64,000 bases of DNA from Stappia stellulata DSM 5886 (GCF_000423705.1 NZ_AUIM01000010.1:310001-374000); one strand, 5' to 3'; counted from the stretch's first letter, positions 10,855-20,554 are shown. Notes: generated by a model from the sequence alone, not told the origin. Made by a program: numbers and translations.

Positions 10855-10886
10855 GATCAACCGTCCTTCTGGGAAGAGTACAACAA

Positions 10887-10912
10887 GCGGTGGCGAGGAA
10901 CCTCGCCACCGC
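10887..10912 (-). promoter_or_regulatory. Perfect 12-bp hairpin in the metK leader
   Basis: GCGGTGGCGAGG and its exact complement are separated by two bases. It lies 33 nt before the metK GTG and only about 8 nt after a candidate -10. It may terminate read-through from the regulator gene or act as a leader structure; the flanking T content (TTGTTG) is weak. Confidence 0.5.
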
Positions 10913-10919
10913 CGAAGAC

Positions 10920-10948
10920 ACATGCCAGCGGACGCAAGCGTTCGTCAA
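10920..10948 (-). promoter_or_regulatory. Candidate metK promoter
   Basis: TTGACG is followed after exactly 17 bp by GCATGT. The -35 is good and the -10 weak, as is common in alphaproteobacteria. It lies between the XRE regulator stop and metK. Confidence 0.4.
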
Positions 10949-10967
10949 GCCGAACGCGGCAGCTCCG

Positions 10968-11375
10968 TCACACTTCATCGCCCGCGAGCGCGCGGACAAG
11001 ATCCACCACGCGGCGGCGCACCTTGGGATCCTCGATGCGAACGAAGGCCTTGTTCAACGACAGGCCTTCCGATGACGAAAGGAAGTCGACGACATAGGAT
11101 GCGGGCTTTGCCTCGCCGAAGCCGTTGGCTTCGTCCGGCGTGCCCGGCGCATCCTCGAAGAAAAAGGCAACCGGCACCTTGAGAACGGTCGCAATATGCT
11201 GCAGACGGCTGGCCCCGATGCGGTTCGTGCCCTTTTCGTATTTCTGGATCTGCTGGAACGTGATCCCGAGGGCCTCGCCCAGCTTTTCCTGACTCATTCC
11301 AAGCATCATGCGGCGAAGCCGGACCCGGCTGCCAACATGCACGTCGATGGGATTCGGTGCTTTCTTGCTGTTCAT
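10968..11375 (-). CDS. XRE-family transcriptional regulator upstream of metK
   Basis: A 135-residue DNA-binding protein with one Cro/CI-type helix-turn-helix at about residues 13-65 (GSRVRLRRMMLGMSQEKLG, then FQQIQKYEKGTNRIG). The C-terminal half (FFFEDAPG and an EDPKVRRRVVDLVRAL helix) is of the kind widely conserved in Rhizobiales next to metK. The ATG at MNSKKAPNPIDVHVG matches the usual start; AAAGAAGA lies before it. Its targets are not evident. It could regulate metK downstream, but no operator was identified. Confidence 0.85.
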   Translation of the reverse strand: MNSKKAPNPIDVHVGSRVRLRRMMLGMSQEKLGEALGITFQQIQKYEKGTNRIGASRLQHIATVLKVPVAFFFEDAPGTPDEANGFGEAKPASYVVDFLSSSEGLSLNKAFVRIEDPKVRRRVVDLVRALAGDEV

Positions 11376-11579
11376 TTTTGATCTTCTTTCTGGCTCGTTC
11401 GGTTGCTGTGACCGCTTTTCTTTGTTTTTCACTTGTTATCCGGCGGTGCCAACGCCTTCGCACTTCGCTTCAGGCACCTCCGGCGCCGGAGCCGCCACCT
11501 CGTCATTTTTACGTATTACAACCCGTTTGGCGAGGGAAACGGGAATGGTTGTTATGATGCAGCGCGAAGGTGCCCGCCG

Positions 11580-13187
11580 TCAATCATTACGCGCATTCCG
11601 TAAGTAGGCCGTTACGAAAAGGACGCCAAGGCTTACCAGAAATAGCAGGAACGGCGCGTAATAACCCAGACGGGTATAAAGCGGCGGGCCGATGGCGACG
11701 GGAAGACGCGTATCGAGCACGGCGGCCGTGTCCAGACCGCTGCGGACGATTGCCCGGCCATAGGCGTCCACGACGCCTGAAATCCCGGTGTTGGCCGCCC
11801 GCACCAGCGGCAGCCCCTGTTCGATCGCCCGCATGCGTGCCTGGGCGACATGCTGCCAGGGGCCGGGGGTGTCCCCGAACCATGCATCATTGGTCACATT
11901 GAGGAGCCAGCCCGGGCGGGCATCGCGGGTGGTGGCGGCATCGGGGAAGATCGCCTCGTAGCAGATGAGCGGTAAAAACGCAGGTCCGGCAAACGGTTCG
12001 AGCGTGCGGTGGCGAAAACCCGCTTGAAAAACGCCGGGCAGGGTCACCAGTTTGGTCAGACCGATCCGCTCGAGCAGCGACTTGAACGGCAGGTATTCTC
12101 CGAAGGGCACCAGACGGACCTTGTCGTAGGCATCGCGGACCGCGCCGTCGCCGTCGATGACATAGACGGAATTGTAGAAGACCCGCTCGGCGCCCTCCGC
12201 GTCGGCGCGCACCGCGCCTGTGACCAGCGTGTCGCGCGGCCCGAGGAGGGCGGCGATTGCGGCCAGGGCCTCCGGCGCATCCGTGAGCAGGAACGGCACG
12301 GCAGACTCCGGCCAGATCACGACCCGCGGCAGATTGCCGCTGTCCGCATCGCCACCGGCGGTGCCGCCCGTCCAGGGGCGGCGGCTCATCTCCAGATAGG
12401 AGGCGAAGATGCGCGCACGGTTCTCAGGCATCCACTTGTCCTCCTGCGCGACGGCAGGCTGGACGATCCGGAGCGCGACGGGCTCGAAGGCCACATCGCC
12501 GGCAAGCGACACGCGCGCGATGCCGAACCCCGCGAGGCCGGCGAACAGCAGAACGGAGCCGAGCGCCAGCCGGCGTCCGCCAGCGGTCTGGTCGGCCACG
12601 CCCGCCAGACCGCAAAAGACAAGCGCCACCAGCAGGCCGAGTCCGTAGACGCCGACCAGCGAGGCGGCCTGCGCCAGTTCGGGGATGCCCGAGACCGCAT
12701 AGCCCCAGCTGTTCCAGGGAAAGCCGGTCAGCACATGGCCGCGCACCACATCGGCGCCGCCGAGCCCGAGCGCCAGATAACCGGCGCGCTGCCAGCCGTC
12801 GTTCCAAACCAGACCGGCAAGCCCCACCCCCAGCGCCGTGAAGAGCGCCAGACCTGCCGGCAGCAGCAGCACCGCAAAGGGGATCATCCAGGCGTAGACA
12901 TCGGCCTCCACCAGGAAGGCACGCCCGATCCACCACAGGCCGGCGAGGAAGAACCCGAAGCCGAAGCTCCAGCCGAGCACGAACGCGGAGCGGAAGCGCG
13001 CAAGCGCGGTCCGGTCCTCGCCGATCGCACCGTCCAGCAGCCATAGAAGACCGGGAAAGCAGATCGCGAGGACGGGAAAGACGCCGAACGGTGGCATGGC
13101 CAGCGCCGCCAGCGCACCGCAGCCGCCGGCCAAGGCCAGACGTCGCCAGCCGAATGCGAGAAGAAAAACTTGCGCCAAGCGCAGCAC
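11580..13187 (-). CDS. lnt: Apolipoprotein N-acyltransferase
   Basis: Inner-membrane enzyme adding the third acyl chain to lipoproteins. The 535 residues begin with several hydrophobic segments (about 1-230), followed by a periplasmic nitrilase-like domain. The catalytic triad is visible: Glu in IWPESAVPF (about 294), Lys in YDKVRLVPFGEY (about 356) and Cys in ICYEAIFP (about 409). A final membrane helix precedes the C-terminus. The start chosen is the GTG with AGGAG upstream, which matches the length of relatives; a GTG 13 codons further upstream is also possible. Confidence 0.95.
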   Translation of the reverse strand: MLRLAQVFLLAFGWRRLALAGGCGALAALAMPPFGVFPVLAICFPGLLWLLDGAIGEDRTALARFRSAFVLGWSFGFGFFLAGLWWIGRAFLVEADVYAWMIPFAVLLLPAGLALFTALGVGLAGLVWNDGWQRAGYLALGLGGADVVRGHVLTGFPWNSWGYAVSGIPELAQAASLVGVYGLGLLVALVFCGLAGVADQTAGGRRLALGSVLLFAGLAGFGIARVSLAGDVAFEPVALRIVQPAVAQEDKWMPENRARIFASYLEMSRRPWTGGTAGGDADSGNLPRVVIWPESAVPFLLTDAPEALAAIAALLGPRDTLVTGAVRADAEGAERVFYNSVYVIDGDGAVRDAYDKVRLVPFGEYLPFKSLLERIGLTKLVTLPGVFQAGFRHRTLEPFAGPAFLPLICYEAIFPDAATTRDARPGWLLNVTNDAWFGDTPGPWQHVAQARMRAIEQGLPLVRAANTGISGVVDAYGRAIVRSGLDTAAVLDTRLPVAIGPPLYTRLGYYAPFLLFLVSLGVLFVTAYLRNARND

Positions 13188-13353
13188 CGCAACCGCTCCT
13201 GCCTGTCCGGAGGGCGCAGGACGCACCCCGGCACCGGGACCCCCGGCGAATCACACGGATTTCGTTCGACGATCCGCGCAGCCGGGCGCGCGGTCAAGGG
13301 GGACCTGCGCGGCTGGCGGCCGCGCCGTCAGGGACGGAAAAATCGTTCGCGGA

Positions 13354-14643
13354 TCAAGCCGCCGTGTCGGGACGGCGCAAGCGTCGACGGGCTTCGACCA
13401 GACGGGGGTCGGGCCGCTTGGTGCGAATGCGCAGGCGCTTGATCCGGCGCGGATCGGCATCCAGCACCTCGAACTCCAGCCGCGGCAGTTCCCGCGAGGT
13501 GATCAGCTCGCCACGTACCGGCACCCGACCGACGAGCGTGAACACAAGCCCGCCCAACGTGTCGATTTCCTCGCCGAGATCCCCCAGTTCGAAGTCGGCG
13601 CCGATCGCCTCTTCCATTTCCTCGACCGGCACGCGCGGGTCCGCGACCCAGACGCCCTCGGCGACCTTCTCGATCATCGCGTCCTCGTCCTCGTCGTGCT
13701 CGTCCTCGATGTCGCCGACGACGGTCTCGACGACGTCCTCCAGCGAGACGAGCCCGTCGGTGCCGCCGTATTCGTCGATCACCAGCGCCATCTGCACGCG
13801 ATCCGCCTGCATCTTGGCCATCAGGTCGGTCGCCGGCATAGACGGCGGCACGAAGAGAACCGGGCGAATGAGGCCGGTGTCGCTCAACGGCAGGGAGAGG
13901 TCGACGGAGGACAGATCGAACCCGACGGAGCGGTTCGACCGGGCGTCGCCCTGGTCCGCCGCTTCCGCAAGCACCGTCCCCGCGGCGTCTCCGTCGTCCA
14001 CTGCGTCATGCGATGAGGACAAGGTCGCGGGGGCAGACCCGGCGTCCTCGCCCAGCGCGGCTGCGCCATCGCGTTCCCCGGCGGTCGGTCCCTCGTCCGC
14101 GTCTGCGTCCCCCGCTTCGGCAGGGTCGGGTCGAGCCGTGTCATCGGCGGCCAAGGACGCCCTGTTGTCCGCCGCCTCGGTGGCGCGGGCGGCGAAATAG
14201 GCCATCAGGTCCTTGATGTGCACCATGCCGCGCGGGTCATCCAGGCCGTCGTGATAGACGGGCATGCGCGAATGGCCGGATTCGCGAAAAATCTCCATCA
14301 GCCGCGCAAGCGGCACACTGTCCTCCACGGAATCGATGTCGGCGCGCGGGATCATCACGTCGTCGACCCTGACCTCGCGCAGCCGCAGGATGTTGGACAG
14401 AAGGATGCGTTCCTCGGGGGTGAAATTGGTTCCAGAATCCGCATCGCGGGCGAGCTCGTCCTGGAGATTCTGCCGCAACGAGACGGCTCCGGCATTCCTG
14501 AGCGCGGCAAGCCGCTTCAGCTGCTCGGCCCCCCAGGCAAACAGCGACCAGCGTTGTTCGGCGGCATCGTCGCTCCGGCTGGAGTCGGGTTCGGTTCCGG
14601 ACGTCGCCGGCTTGTCGGTACTTCGGGCCTCTGCATCATTCAT
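13354..14643 (-). CDS. corC: CorC/HlyC-family CBS-domain protein with a long acidic insert
   Basis: The 429-residue protein has the family core: TPEERILLSNILRLREVRVDDVMIPR, a CBS domain pair, and a C-terminal CorC_HlyC domain (VFTLVGRVPVRGE) near 355-405. Members act with magnesium/cobalt transporters or as haemolysin-like proteins, and the exact function is uncertain. Unusually, the CBS pair is split: after HIKDLMAYF (about 150), roughly 95 residues rich in Ala, Asp and Glu precede the second CBS at about 255. This insert explains the length excess over typical ~300-residue homologues. It lies between ybeY and lnt, the conserved order. Confidence 0.88.
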   Translation of the reverse strand: MNDAEARSTDKPATSGTEPDSSRSDDAAEQRWSLFAWGAEQLKRLAALRNAGAVSLRQNLQDELARDADSGTNFTPEERILLSNILRLREVRVDDVMIPRADIDSVEDSVPLARLMEIFRESGHSRMPVYHDGLDDPRGMVHIKDLMAYFAARATEAADNRASLAADDTARPDPAEAGDADADEGPTAGERDGAAALGEDAGSAPATLSSSHDAVDDGDAAGTVLAEAADQGDARSNRSVGFDLSSVDLSLPLSDTGLIRPVLFVPPSMPATDLMAKMQADRVQMALVIDEYGGTDGLVSLEDVVETVVGDIEDEHDEDEDAMIEKVAEGVWVADPRVPVEEMEEAIGADFELGDLGEEIDTLGGLVFTLVGRVPVRGELITSRELPRLEFEVLDADPRRIKRLRIRTKRPDPRLVEARRRLRRPDTAA

Positions 14644-14661
14644 GTGATCTATGCGCCCCGC

Positions 14662-15189
14662 TCAACGGGACGTCTCGCTCTCCATATTGGCGGGTGTCGC
14701 CGGGACATCTCCATAAGGATCGGCCATTCCCAGCTCTGCCAGGATCCGCCGTTCCAGGCTTTCCATTTCCTCGGCGTCGCGATCATCGATGTGATCATAG
14801 CCGAAAAGATGAAGAAATCCGTGCGCCACTAGATGGGTAAGGTGATCGGAAAATGAAATACCCATCTCGTCGGCTTCCCGCGCGACCGTCTCGCGCGCAA
14901 GCGCCAGATCGCCCAGCAGCGGCCCGTAAGGCGGCTCGTCCTCGTCGCCGCCCGGAAACGACAGGACATTGGTCGGCGTGTCCTTTCCACGCCACTCCCG
15001 GTTCAGCACCCGCACACGGGCATCGTCGCTCAGGAGAACCGACAATTCCGCGCCAGGCACCAGCTCGAGGCGGGCCTGCGCGCAACACATGGCGACGACC
15101 CGGGCGACGAGCGCCTCGAGCTCGGGTTCCTTTCCCCAGCCGTCCGCCTCGACGGCGAGATCGACCGACGGCAGACCAGACGCGGTCAT
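14662..15189 (-). CDS. ybeY: Endoribonuclease YbeY (rRNA maturation factor)
   Basis: Metal-dependent endoribonuclease involved in 16S rRNA 3'-end maturation and ribosome quality control. The 175 residues contain the zinc-binding motif HLVAHGFLHLFGYDH (three His) and the conserved NREWRGKDTPTNVLSFP segment. Its ATG overlaps the phoH stop in an ATGA arrangement, so the two are translationally coupled. Confidence 0.95.
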   Translation of the reverse strand: MTASGLPSVDLAVEADGWGKEPELEALVARVVAMCCAQARLELVPGAELSVLLSDDARVRVLNREWRGKDTPTNVLSFPGGDEDEPPYGPLLGDLALARETVAREADEMGISFSDHLTHLVAHGFLHLFGYDHIDDRDAEEMESLERRILAELGMADPYGDVPATPANMESETSR

Positions 15190-16343
15190 GACCGCAGCCT
15201 CGGAGCGGTCTTCGCAGCCTCCTCGGCGGCAAGCGAGGCCTCCCGGCCGGCCTCGTCATAGGCGCGCACGATGCGCGCGACCAGCTCGTGGCGCACCACG
15301 TCGACCTCGGTGAAATCGACGCGGGCGACGCCTTCGACATCCGTCAGCAGCGCCAGCGCGTCGCGCAGGCCCGATTTCTGGCCTGGCGGCAGATCGACCT
15401 GACTCGGATCGCCGGTGACGATCATCCGCGAGTTCTCGCCAAGCCGGGTGAGGAACATCTTCATCTGCATGGCCGTCGTATTCTGCGATTCATCCAGAAT
15501 GACAATCGCATTCGACAGCGTGCGCCCGCGCATGAAGGCCAGCGGCGCGACCTCGATCATGCCGGACTGAAGCCCGCGCTCGACCTTTTCCGCCGGCATC
15601 ATCTCGTAAAGCGCGTCGTAGAGCGGACGCAGATAGGGGTCGACCTTCTCCTTCATGTCGCCGGGCAGGAAGCCGAGCCGCTCGCCGGCCTCCACCGCCG
15701 GACGGGACAGGATCAGCCGGGCCACGTCGCCGCGCTCAAGGAGCGCCGCCGCATAGGCGACCGCGAGGAAAGTCTTGCCGGTGCCGGCGGGGCCGACGCC
15801 GAAGATCAGGTCCGCACGGTCCATCGCCCGGATATAGGCGTCCTGCGCCGGCGTGCGCGCCAGCACCGTCTTGCGACGGGTGGAAATCTGCGCGAACGAC
15901 AAATGCGACCGCGGCTCGATGGTGGGAAGGTCCAGTTGCGCCTCCTCGGCGATGGCCATGCGCAGCGCGCCCTCGACGTCGCCCGGATGCAGCTCCTGCC
16001 CCTGCTGAAGCCGGGCATAGAGCGCCTCGAGCGCGCGCCGCGCCTGCTCGCAGGCCGCATGGCGTCCCTTGATGATCACCTGATTGCCGCGCGCGACGGC
16101 ATCGACGCCCAGACGCTGTTCGATGAGGGCAAGATTCTGGTCGAACTGGCCGAACAGATCGCCAACCAGGCGATTGTCGTCGAAGGCGAGAACGACATGC
16201 GTCATGTCCGAGGCGGAGACCGCTGCGCGGCTGCTGCCCCGGTTCTGGGTCCGGCTCTCGCCGGTCAAACGGCTACTCCTGGCATTCTGCCTCCTGGTGG
16301 CCTGGCGCGGAACCTGTCCTGCCGGCTCATGCGACGCGAACAT
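15186..16343 (-). CDS. PhoH-family ATPase
   Basis: PhoH-like P-loop protein of the helicase SF1-like type, almost always next to ybeY and miaB and thought to act in RNA metabolism. The 385 residues contain a KH-like N-terminal region (about 50-120), Walker [16 protein letters not shown] and Walker B-like ILDESQNTT. The start is uncertain: this ATG overlaps the miaB stop by 17 bp, while an ATG 46 codons downstream ([15 protein letters not shown]) begins where homology becomes clear. The biochemical function is not proved for the family. Confidence 0.9.
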   Translation of the reverse strand: MFASHEPAGQVPRQATRRQNARSSRLTGESRTQNRGSSRAAVSASDMTHVVLAFDDNRLVGDLFGQFDQNLALIEQRLGVDAVARGNQVIIKGRHAACEQARRALEALYARLQQGQELHPGDVEGALRMAIAEEAQLDLPTIEPRSHLSFAQISTRRKTVLARTPAQDAYIRAMDRADLIFGVGPAGTGKTFLAVAYAAALLERGDVARLILSRPAVEAGERLGFLPGDMKEKVDPYLRPLYDALYEMMPAEKVERGLQSGMIEVAPLAFMRGRTLSNAIVILDESQNTTAMQMKMFLTRLGENSRMIVTGDPSQVDLPPGQKSGLRDALALLTDVEGVARVDFTEVDVVRHELVARIVRAYDEAGREASLAAEEAAKTAPRLRS

Positions 16344-17766
16344 CCTGCCCGTTCAACGGGCGCGCGAACAGGGAATTTGTGCCCGTGTCCGTGATTTCCA
16401 CCGCAACGATCTCGCCGATGCGCGTTTCCGGCAAGTCGATCTGCACCGGCTGAAGCCAGGGCGAGCGGCCCGTGAGCTGTCCGGGATTGCGACCGCGCTT
16501 TTCCAGAAGCACGTCGCAGCTGCGACCCACCATCGCGACGTTGAACGCACGCTGCTGGTCCGCGATCAGCGCCTGAAGCTCGGCAAGCCTTTCGCCCATC
16601 ACGGCATCGGGCACCTGCTCGTCCAGCGACGCCCCCGGCGTGCCGGGCCTCGGGCTGTACTTGAAGGAGAAGGCCGACGCATAGCCGACCCGTTCGACCA
16701 GATCCATCGTGTCGCGGAAATCCGCGTCGCTCTCGCCGGGAAAGCCGACGATGAAATCGCCCGACAGCGCCAGATCGGGGCGTGCCTCGCGGATCCGGTC
16801 GATCAGCCGGAAATAGTCGTCGCGCGTGTGGCGGCGGTTCATGGCCTTGAGGATGCGGTCGGAGCCGGACTGCACCGGCAGGTGCAGATAGGGCATCAGC
16901 TGCGGCAGGTCGCGGTGGGCTGCGATCAGCGCGTCGTCCATGTCGCGCGGATGGCTCGTGGTGTAGCGCAGCCGGTCGAGACCGGGGATCTCCGCCAGGC
17001 GGAAGAGCAACTCGCCCAGCCCCCAGCTGCGGCCGTCGGCGCCGGCGCCATGCCAGGCGTTGACGTTCTGGCCCAGAAGCGTGACCTCGCGCACGCCGCG
17101 CGCGGCCAGGCGCTCGGCCTCGCCGACGATCTGTTCGACCGGACGCGACACCTCCGCGCCGCGGGTGTAGGGCACGACGCAGAAGGTGCAGAACTTGTCG
17201 CAGCCCTCCTGCACCGTCAGGAAGGCCGACACGGTGCGTTTGGCGGCCTGCGCCGCCGAAGGTGCCGCCAGGTGACGGAACTTGTCGTCGGTCTCGAACT
17301 CCGTTTCGACCACGCTCTCGCCGCCCGCGGCCCGCTTCACCAGGTCCGGCAGGCGGTGATAGGTCTGCGGCCCGAAGACGAGATCGACCACGGGCGCGCG
17401 CCGGGCGATCTCCTCGCCCTCCGCCTGCGCCACGCAGCCGGCAACACCGATCATCGTGTCGACGCCGCGCTCGGCGCGCGCCTGCTTCAGCTTGCGCAGC
17501 CGGCCGAGCTCGGAATAGACCTTTTCCGCCGCCTTTTCGCGGATGTGGCAGGTGTTGAGGATGATCAGGTCCGCCTCGTCGAGCGTCTCGGTCGGCGTAT
17601 AGCCGTCCGGCACGAGCGCATCGGTCATCCGCTCGCTGTCATAGACGTTCATCTGGCAGCCATAGGTCTTGACGAAGACGCGGCGACCGTCCGGCGCGCC
17701 GGGCGCGGCGGCGTCGATGGATGTCTCGGTGGGCTGGGTGACGCTGTTTTGTTCGTCGCTCATCAT
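16327..17766 (-). CDS. miaB: tRNA-2-methylthio-N6-dimethylallyladenosine synthase MiaB
   Basis: Radical-SAM methylthiotransferase that modifies i6A37 in tRNAs. The 479 residues have the two cluster sites: Cys37, Cys73 and Cys111 in the N-terminal UPF0004 domain, and Cys189-x3-Cys193-x2-Cys196 ([10 protein letters not shown]) in the radical SAM domain. A C-terminal TRAM domain follows ([13 protein letters not shown]). The first ~25 residues are a variable extension. It begins with two consecutive ATGs and follows plsC by about 70 nt. Confidence 0.97.
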   Translation of the reverse strand: MMSDEQNSVTQPTETSIDAAAPGAPDGRRVFVKTYGCQMNVYDSERMTDALVPDGYTPTETLDEADLIILNTCHIREKAAEKVYSELGRLRKLKQARAERGVDTMIGVAGCVAQAEGEEIARRAPVVDLVFGPQTYHRLPDLVKRAAGGESVVETEFETDDKFRHLAAPSAAQAAKRTVSAFLTVQEGCDKFCTFCVVPYTRGAEVSRPVEQIVGEAERLAARGVREVTLLGQNVNAWHGAGADGRSWGLGELLFRLAEIPGLDRLRYTTSHPRDMDDALIAAHRDLPQLMPYLHLPVQSGSDRILKAMNRRHTRDDYFRLIDRIREARPDLALSGDFIVGFPGESDADFRDTMDLVERVGYASAFSFKYSPRPGTPGASLDEQVPDAVMGERLAELQALIADQQRAFNVAMVGRSCDVLLEKRGRNPGQLTGRSPWLQPVQIDLPETRIGEIVAVEITDTGTNSLFARPLNGQDVRVA

Positions 17767-17838
17767 GTCCCCGGGCAGGCCTTGCGGCCGGTGCCGTCTG
17801 GTGTGGCTTGTCGTGGCACGCGTGAAATCGCGCCTGCT

Positions 17839-18693
17839 TTACCCGTTTTTTGACGGTTTGAGAATAGCAGCATCCGTGCCGGAAGCCGATTCCCGCATGT
17901 CGGGCGGCAGCGGGTGTCCCGCGCGCGCCTGGGCCGCCATCTGCCGCACGCTTCCCTCGAGCCTGCGCGTGAGCACCTTGCGGTCGTCGCGCGGAGAGAC
18001 GCGCAGCGGCGCGCCCCAGACAACGCGCACGTCGACGGCCCCCTTGCGCACCACATTCATGAAATGCGGGATCATCTCCATGTCGCCGTACCAGGCGACA
18101 TGGGCCCGAAACTGCCGGCCCATCGGAACGCCGTGCAGGCCGGTGTAGGCCAGCGCCAGCGGCTGGATCCACACCTCACCGCCCTCTCCGGCCACCGCAT
18201 GGCGCGCCGCCCCGATCAGGGCGGAGCGAAACGGCAGCACCTCGTTGCCGCTGTTCGAGGTGCCTTCGGCGAAAAGCACCATGGCATCGCCATCGGACAG
18301 ACGCGCGCCCAGCTCGCTGGCCGTGCGCGCCGTGGCGCTGCGCCTTTCGCGGTCGACGAAGACGGACCGCTGCAACTTGGCGAAAAGTCCGAACACCGGC
18401 CAGGAGGCCACTTCCGACTTGGCGACGAAACTGAGCGGCATGCGGCTGCCGAGCACGGTGATATCGAGCCAGGAAACATGATTGGCCGCGATCAGCAGCG
18501 GCCGGTCGCTGGCTGCCCGGCCGATCTCCTCGACGCGAATGCCGACGAGCGCGCAGGCCATGCGATGCCACACGACCGGCAGCCGGCGTTTCAGCTCGCC
18601 GGGCATGCGCATGGCCACCCATTGCACCGGGATCATCGGCAGCGTGATCACCGTGAGAGCCGTCAGGACGGCAGCGGCGCGCAGCCTCGACAT
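17839..18693 (-). CDS. plsC: 1-acyl-sn-glycerol-3-phosphate acyltransferase
   Basis: Acylates lysophosphatidic acid to phosphatidic acid at the inner membrane. The 284 residues from MSRLRAAAVLTALTV start with a membrane helix. The acyltransferase motifs are NHVSWLD (His72 and Asp77 of HX4D) and FAEGTSNSG (the glycerol-phosphate binding EGT). The ATG lies 4 nt after the fur stop, with an AGGAG inside the fur 3' end. The open frame continues upstream in the wrong frame through fur. Confidence 0.93.
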   Translation of the reverse strand: MSRLRAAAVLTALTVITLPMIPVQWVAMRMPGELKRRLPVVWHRMACALVGIRVEEIGRAASDRPLLIAANHVSWLDITVLGSRMPLSFVAKSEVASWPVFGLFAKLQRSVFVDRERRSATARTASELGARLSDGDAMVLFAEGTSNSGNEVLPFRSALIGAARHAVAGEGGEVWIQPLALAYTGLHGVPMGRQFRAHVAWYGDMEMIPHFMNVVRKGAVDVRVVWGAPLRVSPRDDRKVLTRRLEGSVRQMAAQARAGHPLPPDMRESASGTDAAILKPSKNG

Positions 18694-18697
18694 CTCC

Positions 18698-19147
18698 TCA
18701 GTCCCGTTCGCCGGACCCGGGCGAAGAGCCGAGCGGAATGCCGTAGAGCTCGAGCCGGTGATCGACGAGCCGGTACCCCAGACGCACGGCAATCGCCTCC
18801 TGCAGGCGCTCGATTTCTTCGTTGCGGAACTCGATGACCCGACCGCTCTTCAGGTCGATCAGGTGGTCGTGGTGCTCGTCGGGAACGGTCTCGTAGCGGG
18901 CGCGCCCGTCGCGGAAGTCATGACGTTCGATGATGCCGGCGTCCTCGAAGAGCTTCACCGTGCGATAAACGGTGGAAATCGAGATGCGCGGATCGTTGCG
19001 CACGGCGCGACGGTAGAGCTCCTCGACATCGGGATGGTCGCTGGCATCCTCGATCACGCGGGCAATGATCCGGCGCTGTTCGGTCATGCGCATGCCCTTG
19101 GCGACGCACACGTCCTCCAATGACTGCGAACTACCGAGATCGGACAT
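18698..19147 (-). CDS. fur: Fur-family metalloregulator
   Basis: Dimeric metal-responsive repressor of 149 residues. A winged-helix domain (about 20-85, RISISTVYRTVKLFEDAGI is the recognition region) is followed by the dimerisation domain with the metal-binding EHHDH (His92, His93, His95). The C-terminal CxxC structural zinc pairs of gamma-proteobacterial Fur are absent, as is normal in Rhizobiales. In that order, proteins at this locus may sense iron or manganese (Fur or Mur); sequence alone does not decide. It lies between rimI and plsC. Confidence 0.88.
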   Translation of the reverse strand: MSDLGSSQSLEDVCVAKGMRMTEQRRIIARVIEDASDHPDVEELYRRAVRNDPRISISTVYRTVKLFEDAGIIERHDFRDGRARYETVPDEHHDHLIDLKSGRVIEFRNEEIERLQEAIAVRLGYRLVDHRLELYGIPLGSSPGSGERD

Positions 19148-19254
19148 CTCGCCTGCCTCTTCCTGGTCGCCGGTCCCGGCCGAAGGGCCTGCGAAGCCGG
19201 CCGTGCTCCGGTCGACGCGACCCGCCGCAAGCGGAGGTCGCCATGCCCAGCCGA

Positions 19255-19743
19255 TTACGCCAGATCGACGCGCATGACAAGCGCACCGCCGTCGCCATCG
19301 CTTTCCTGATAATAGCCCTTTCGAGTGCCGACGGTGCGAAAGCCCAGCGACCGGTAGAGCGTGACCGCGGCCGCATTGGCGGCATCGACCTCCAGGAACA
19401 GCGCCTTGACCCTGTCCGCGTAGAGCCTGGACATCGCGGCGCGCATCAATTGCGCGCCGGCACCGCGTCGCCGCTGGCGCGGATCGACGGCAATCGTCAG
19501 GATCTCCGCCTCGTCCGCCGCCTCGCGCACGATAACGAAGCCAAGCGCGGCGCGGCTGCCCATCGCGTTCGCCCGGCGCGCCTGCAGGATGAAGACGCCC
19601 GGCTGACGCGCCAACGCAACAATCTCGTCGGCGCCCCATCCGACGGGAAACGACCGCTCGTGCAGCTCGGCCAACGCGGCGAGATCCTCCGCGCGCGCGT
19701 CCTCGATCACCGGCGGCGGCGCCCAGAACCACCAAAACGTCAT
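19255..19743 (-). CDS. rimI: Ribosomal protein S18 alanine N-acetyltransferase-like GNAT
   Basis: GNAT acetyltransferase of 162 residues. The acetyl-CoA binding motif A is ILTIAVDPRQRRRGAGAQLM, and LFLEVDAANAAAVTLYRSLGF is motif B of the RimI group. RimI acetylates the N-terminal Ala of S18; the name is supported mainly by the coupling to tsaB, since its ATG overlaps the tsaB stop (ATGA). Other GNAT specificities cannot be excluded. Confidence 0.85.
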   Translation of the reverse strand: MTFWWFWAPPPVIEDARAEDLAALAELHERSFPVGWGADEIVALARQPGVFILQARRANAMGSRAALGFVIVREAADEAEILTIAVDPRQRRRGAGAQLMRAAMSRLYADRVKALFLEVDAANAAAVTLYRSLGFRTVGTRKGYYQESDGDGGALVMRVDLA

Positions 19744-20429
19744 GCCAACAGCCTCGCATCGCGGCGCGCGGGCGCGGCATCCGGCGGCCGCAGGTAAAGC
19801 GGCTCAGGCGGTGCGGAGGACGGCACCGCGTCCCTGCCGAGACGGGCGACATCGCCGATATCCGGCCAGCCATGGGTGTGCGCGATTTCAAAATCCGTCC
19901 GCCCCGTCGCGGCGACGATCTTCTCCGCCCCGCTCCCGGCGAGGCAGGCTCCCTGCGGAAGCTCGTCGCCAGGCGCCGCGGCTGCAACGGCGCGCGCGGC
20001 TTCACACGGCGTGCCGTCGGCGGAAAATCCCTGGATGTAGACATCGGCCCCACGCCCGGCGATGGTGGCCCAGATCGCCGATCCGGCCTGTTCCGCACCC
20101 GCCTCGCGCCGGGCCTGTGCGGCAAGTGCCGCGAGCGTGGAAACGCCGACGGCCGGCACATGCACCACCAGTGCGATCCCGCGGGCGGCGGACAGTCCGA
20201 CGCGCAAGCCGGTGAAACTTCCCGGTCCGACGGTGACGACGACGCGCTCGAGTTCGCTGAAGGCGATGCTCGCTTCCGCGGTCACCTCGCCGATCATGCC
20301 CATGAGGCGTTCGGCATGTCCACGCTGGAGGATTTCGGTTGCCCGGGTCAGGCGCGCGGTCTCGCGGTCCCCGTCAAGGACCGCGACGGAACAGGCGTCG
20401 AGCGCGGTATCGATCGCAAGAAGGCGCAT
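19740..20429 (-). CDS. tsaB: tRNA threonylcarbamoyladenosine biosynthesis protein TsaB
   Basis: Partner of TsaD in forming t6A37 of tRNAs decoding ANN codons. The 229 residues show the ASKHA-fold motifs MRLLAIDTALDACSVAV, GHAERLMGM and VTVGPGSFTGLRVGLSAARG, the last strongly diagnostic. The ATG chosen is the family start; upstream in-frame codons run into the leader. It is separated from nifU by a strong terminator, so it probably heads the tsaB-rimI-fur-plsC group. Confidence 0.94.
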   Translation of the reverse strand: MRLLAIDTALDACSVAVLDGDRETARLTRATEILQRGHAERLMGMIGEVTAEASIAFSELERVVVTVGPGSFTGLRVGLSAARGIALVVHVPAVGVSTLAALAAQARREAGAEQAGSAIWATIAGRGADVYIQGFSADGTPCEAARAVAAAAPGDELPQGACLAGSGAEKIVAATGRTDFEIAHTHGWPDIGDVARLGRDAVPSSAPPEPLYLRPPDAAPARRDARLLA

Positions 20430-20554
20430 GAAACGAGTAAACCCATTGAGGCAGGATCCGTCGACCCGACCATTTGCTAGCTGGTCTTTGCCGAAACCGC
20501 GAGTGCCAGGGAACCTGCACACCGGGGCGTCAACGAAAAACCGTGTCCCAACGC

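Noticed and set aside
10855-10967. SAM riboswitch before metK
   Set aside because: No SAM-I, SAM-II or SAM-V core was recognised; the only clear structure is a simple 12-bp hairpin.
18698-20161. A long single protein spanning fur and its upstream region
   Set aside because: The Fur part begins at an internal ATG. The upstream part is an out-of-frame reading of rimI and tsaB.
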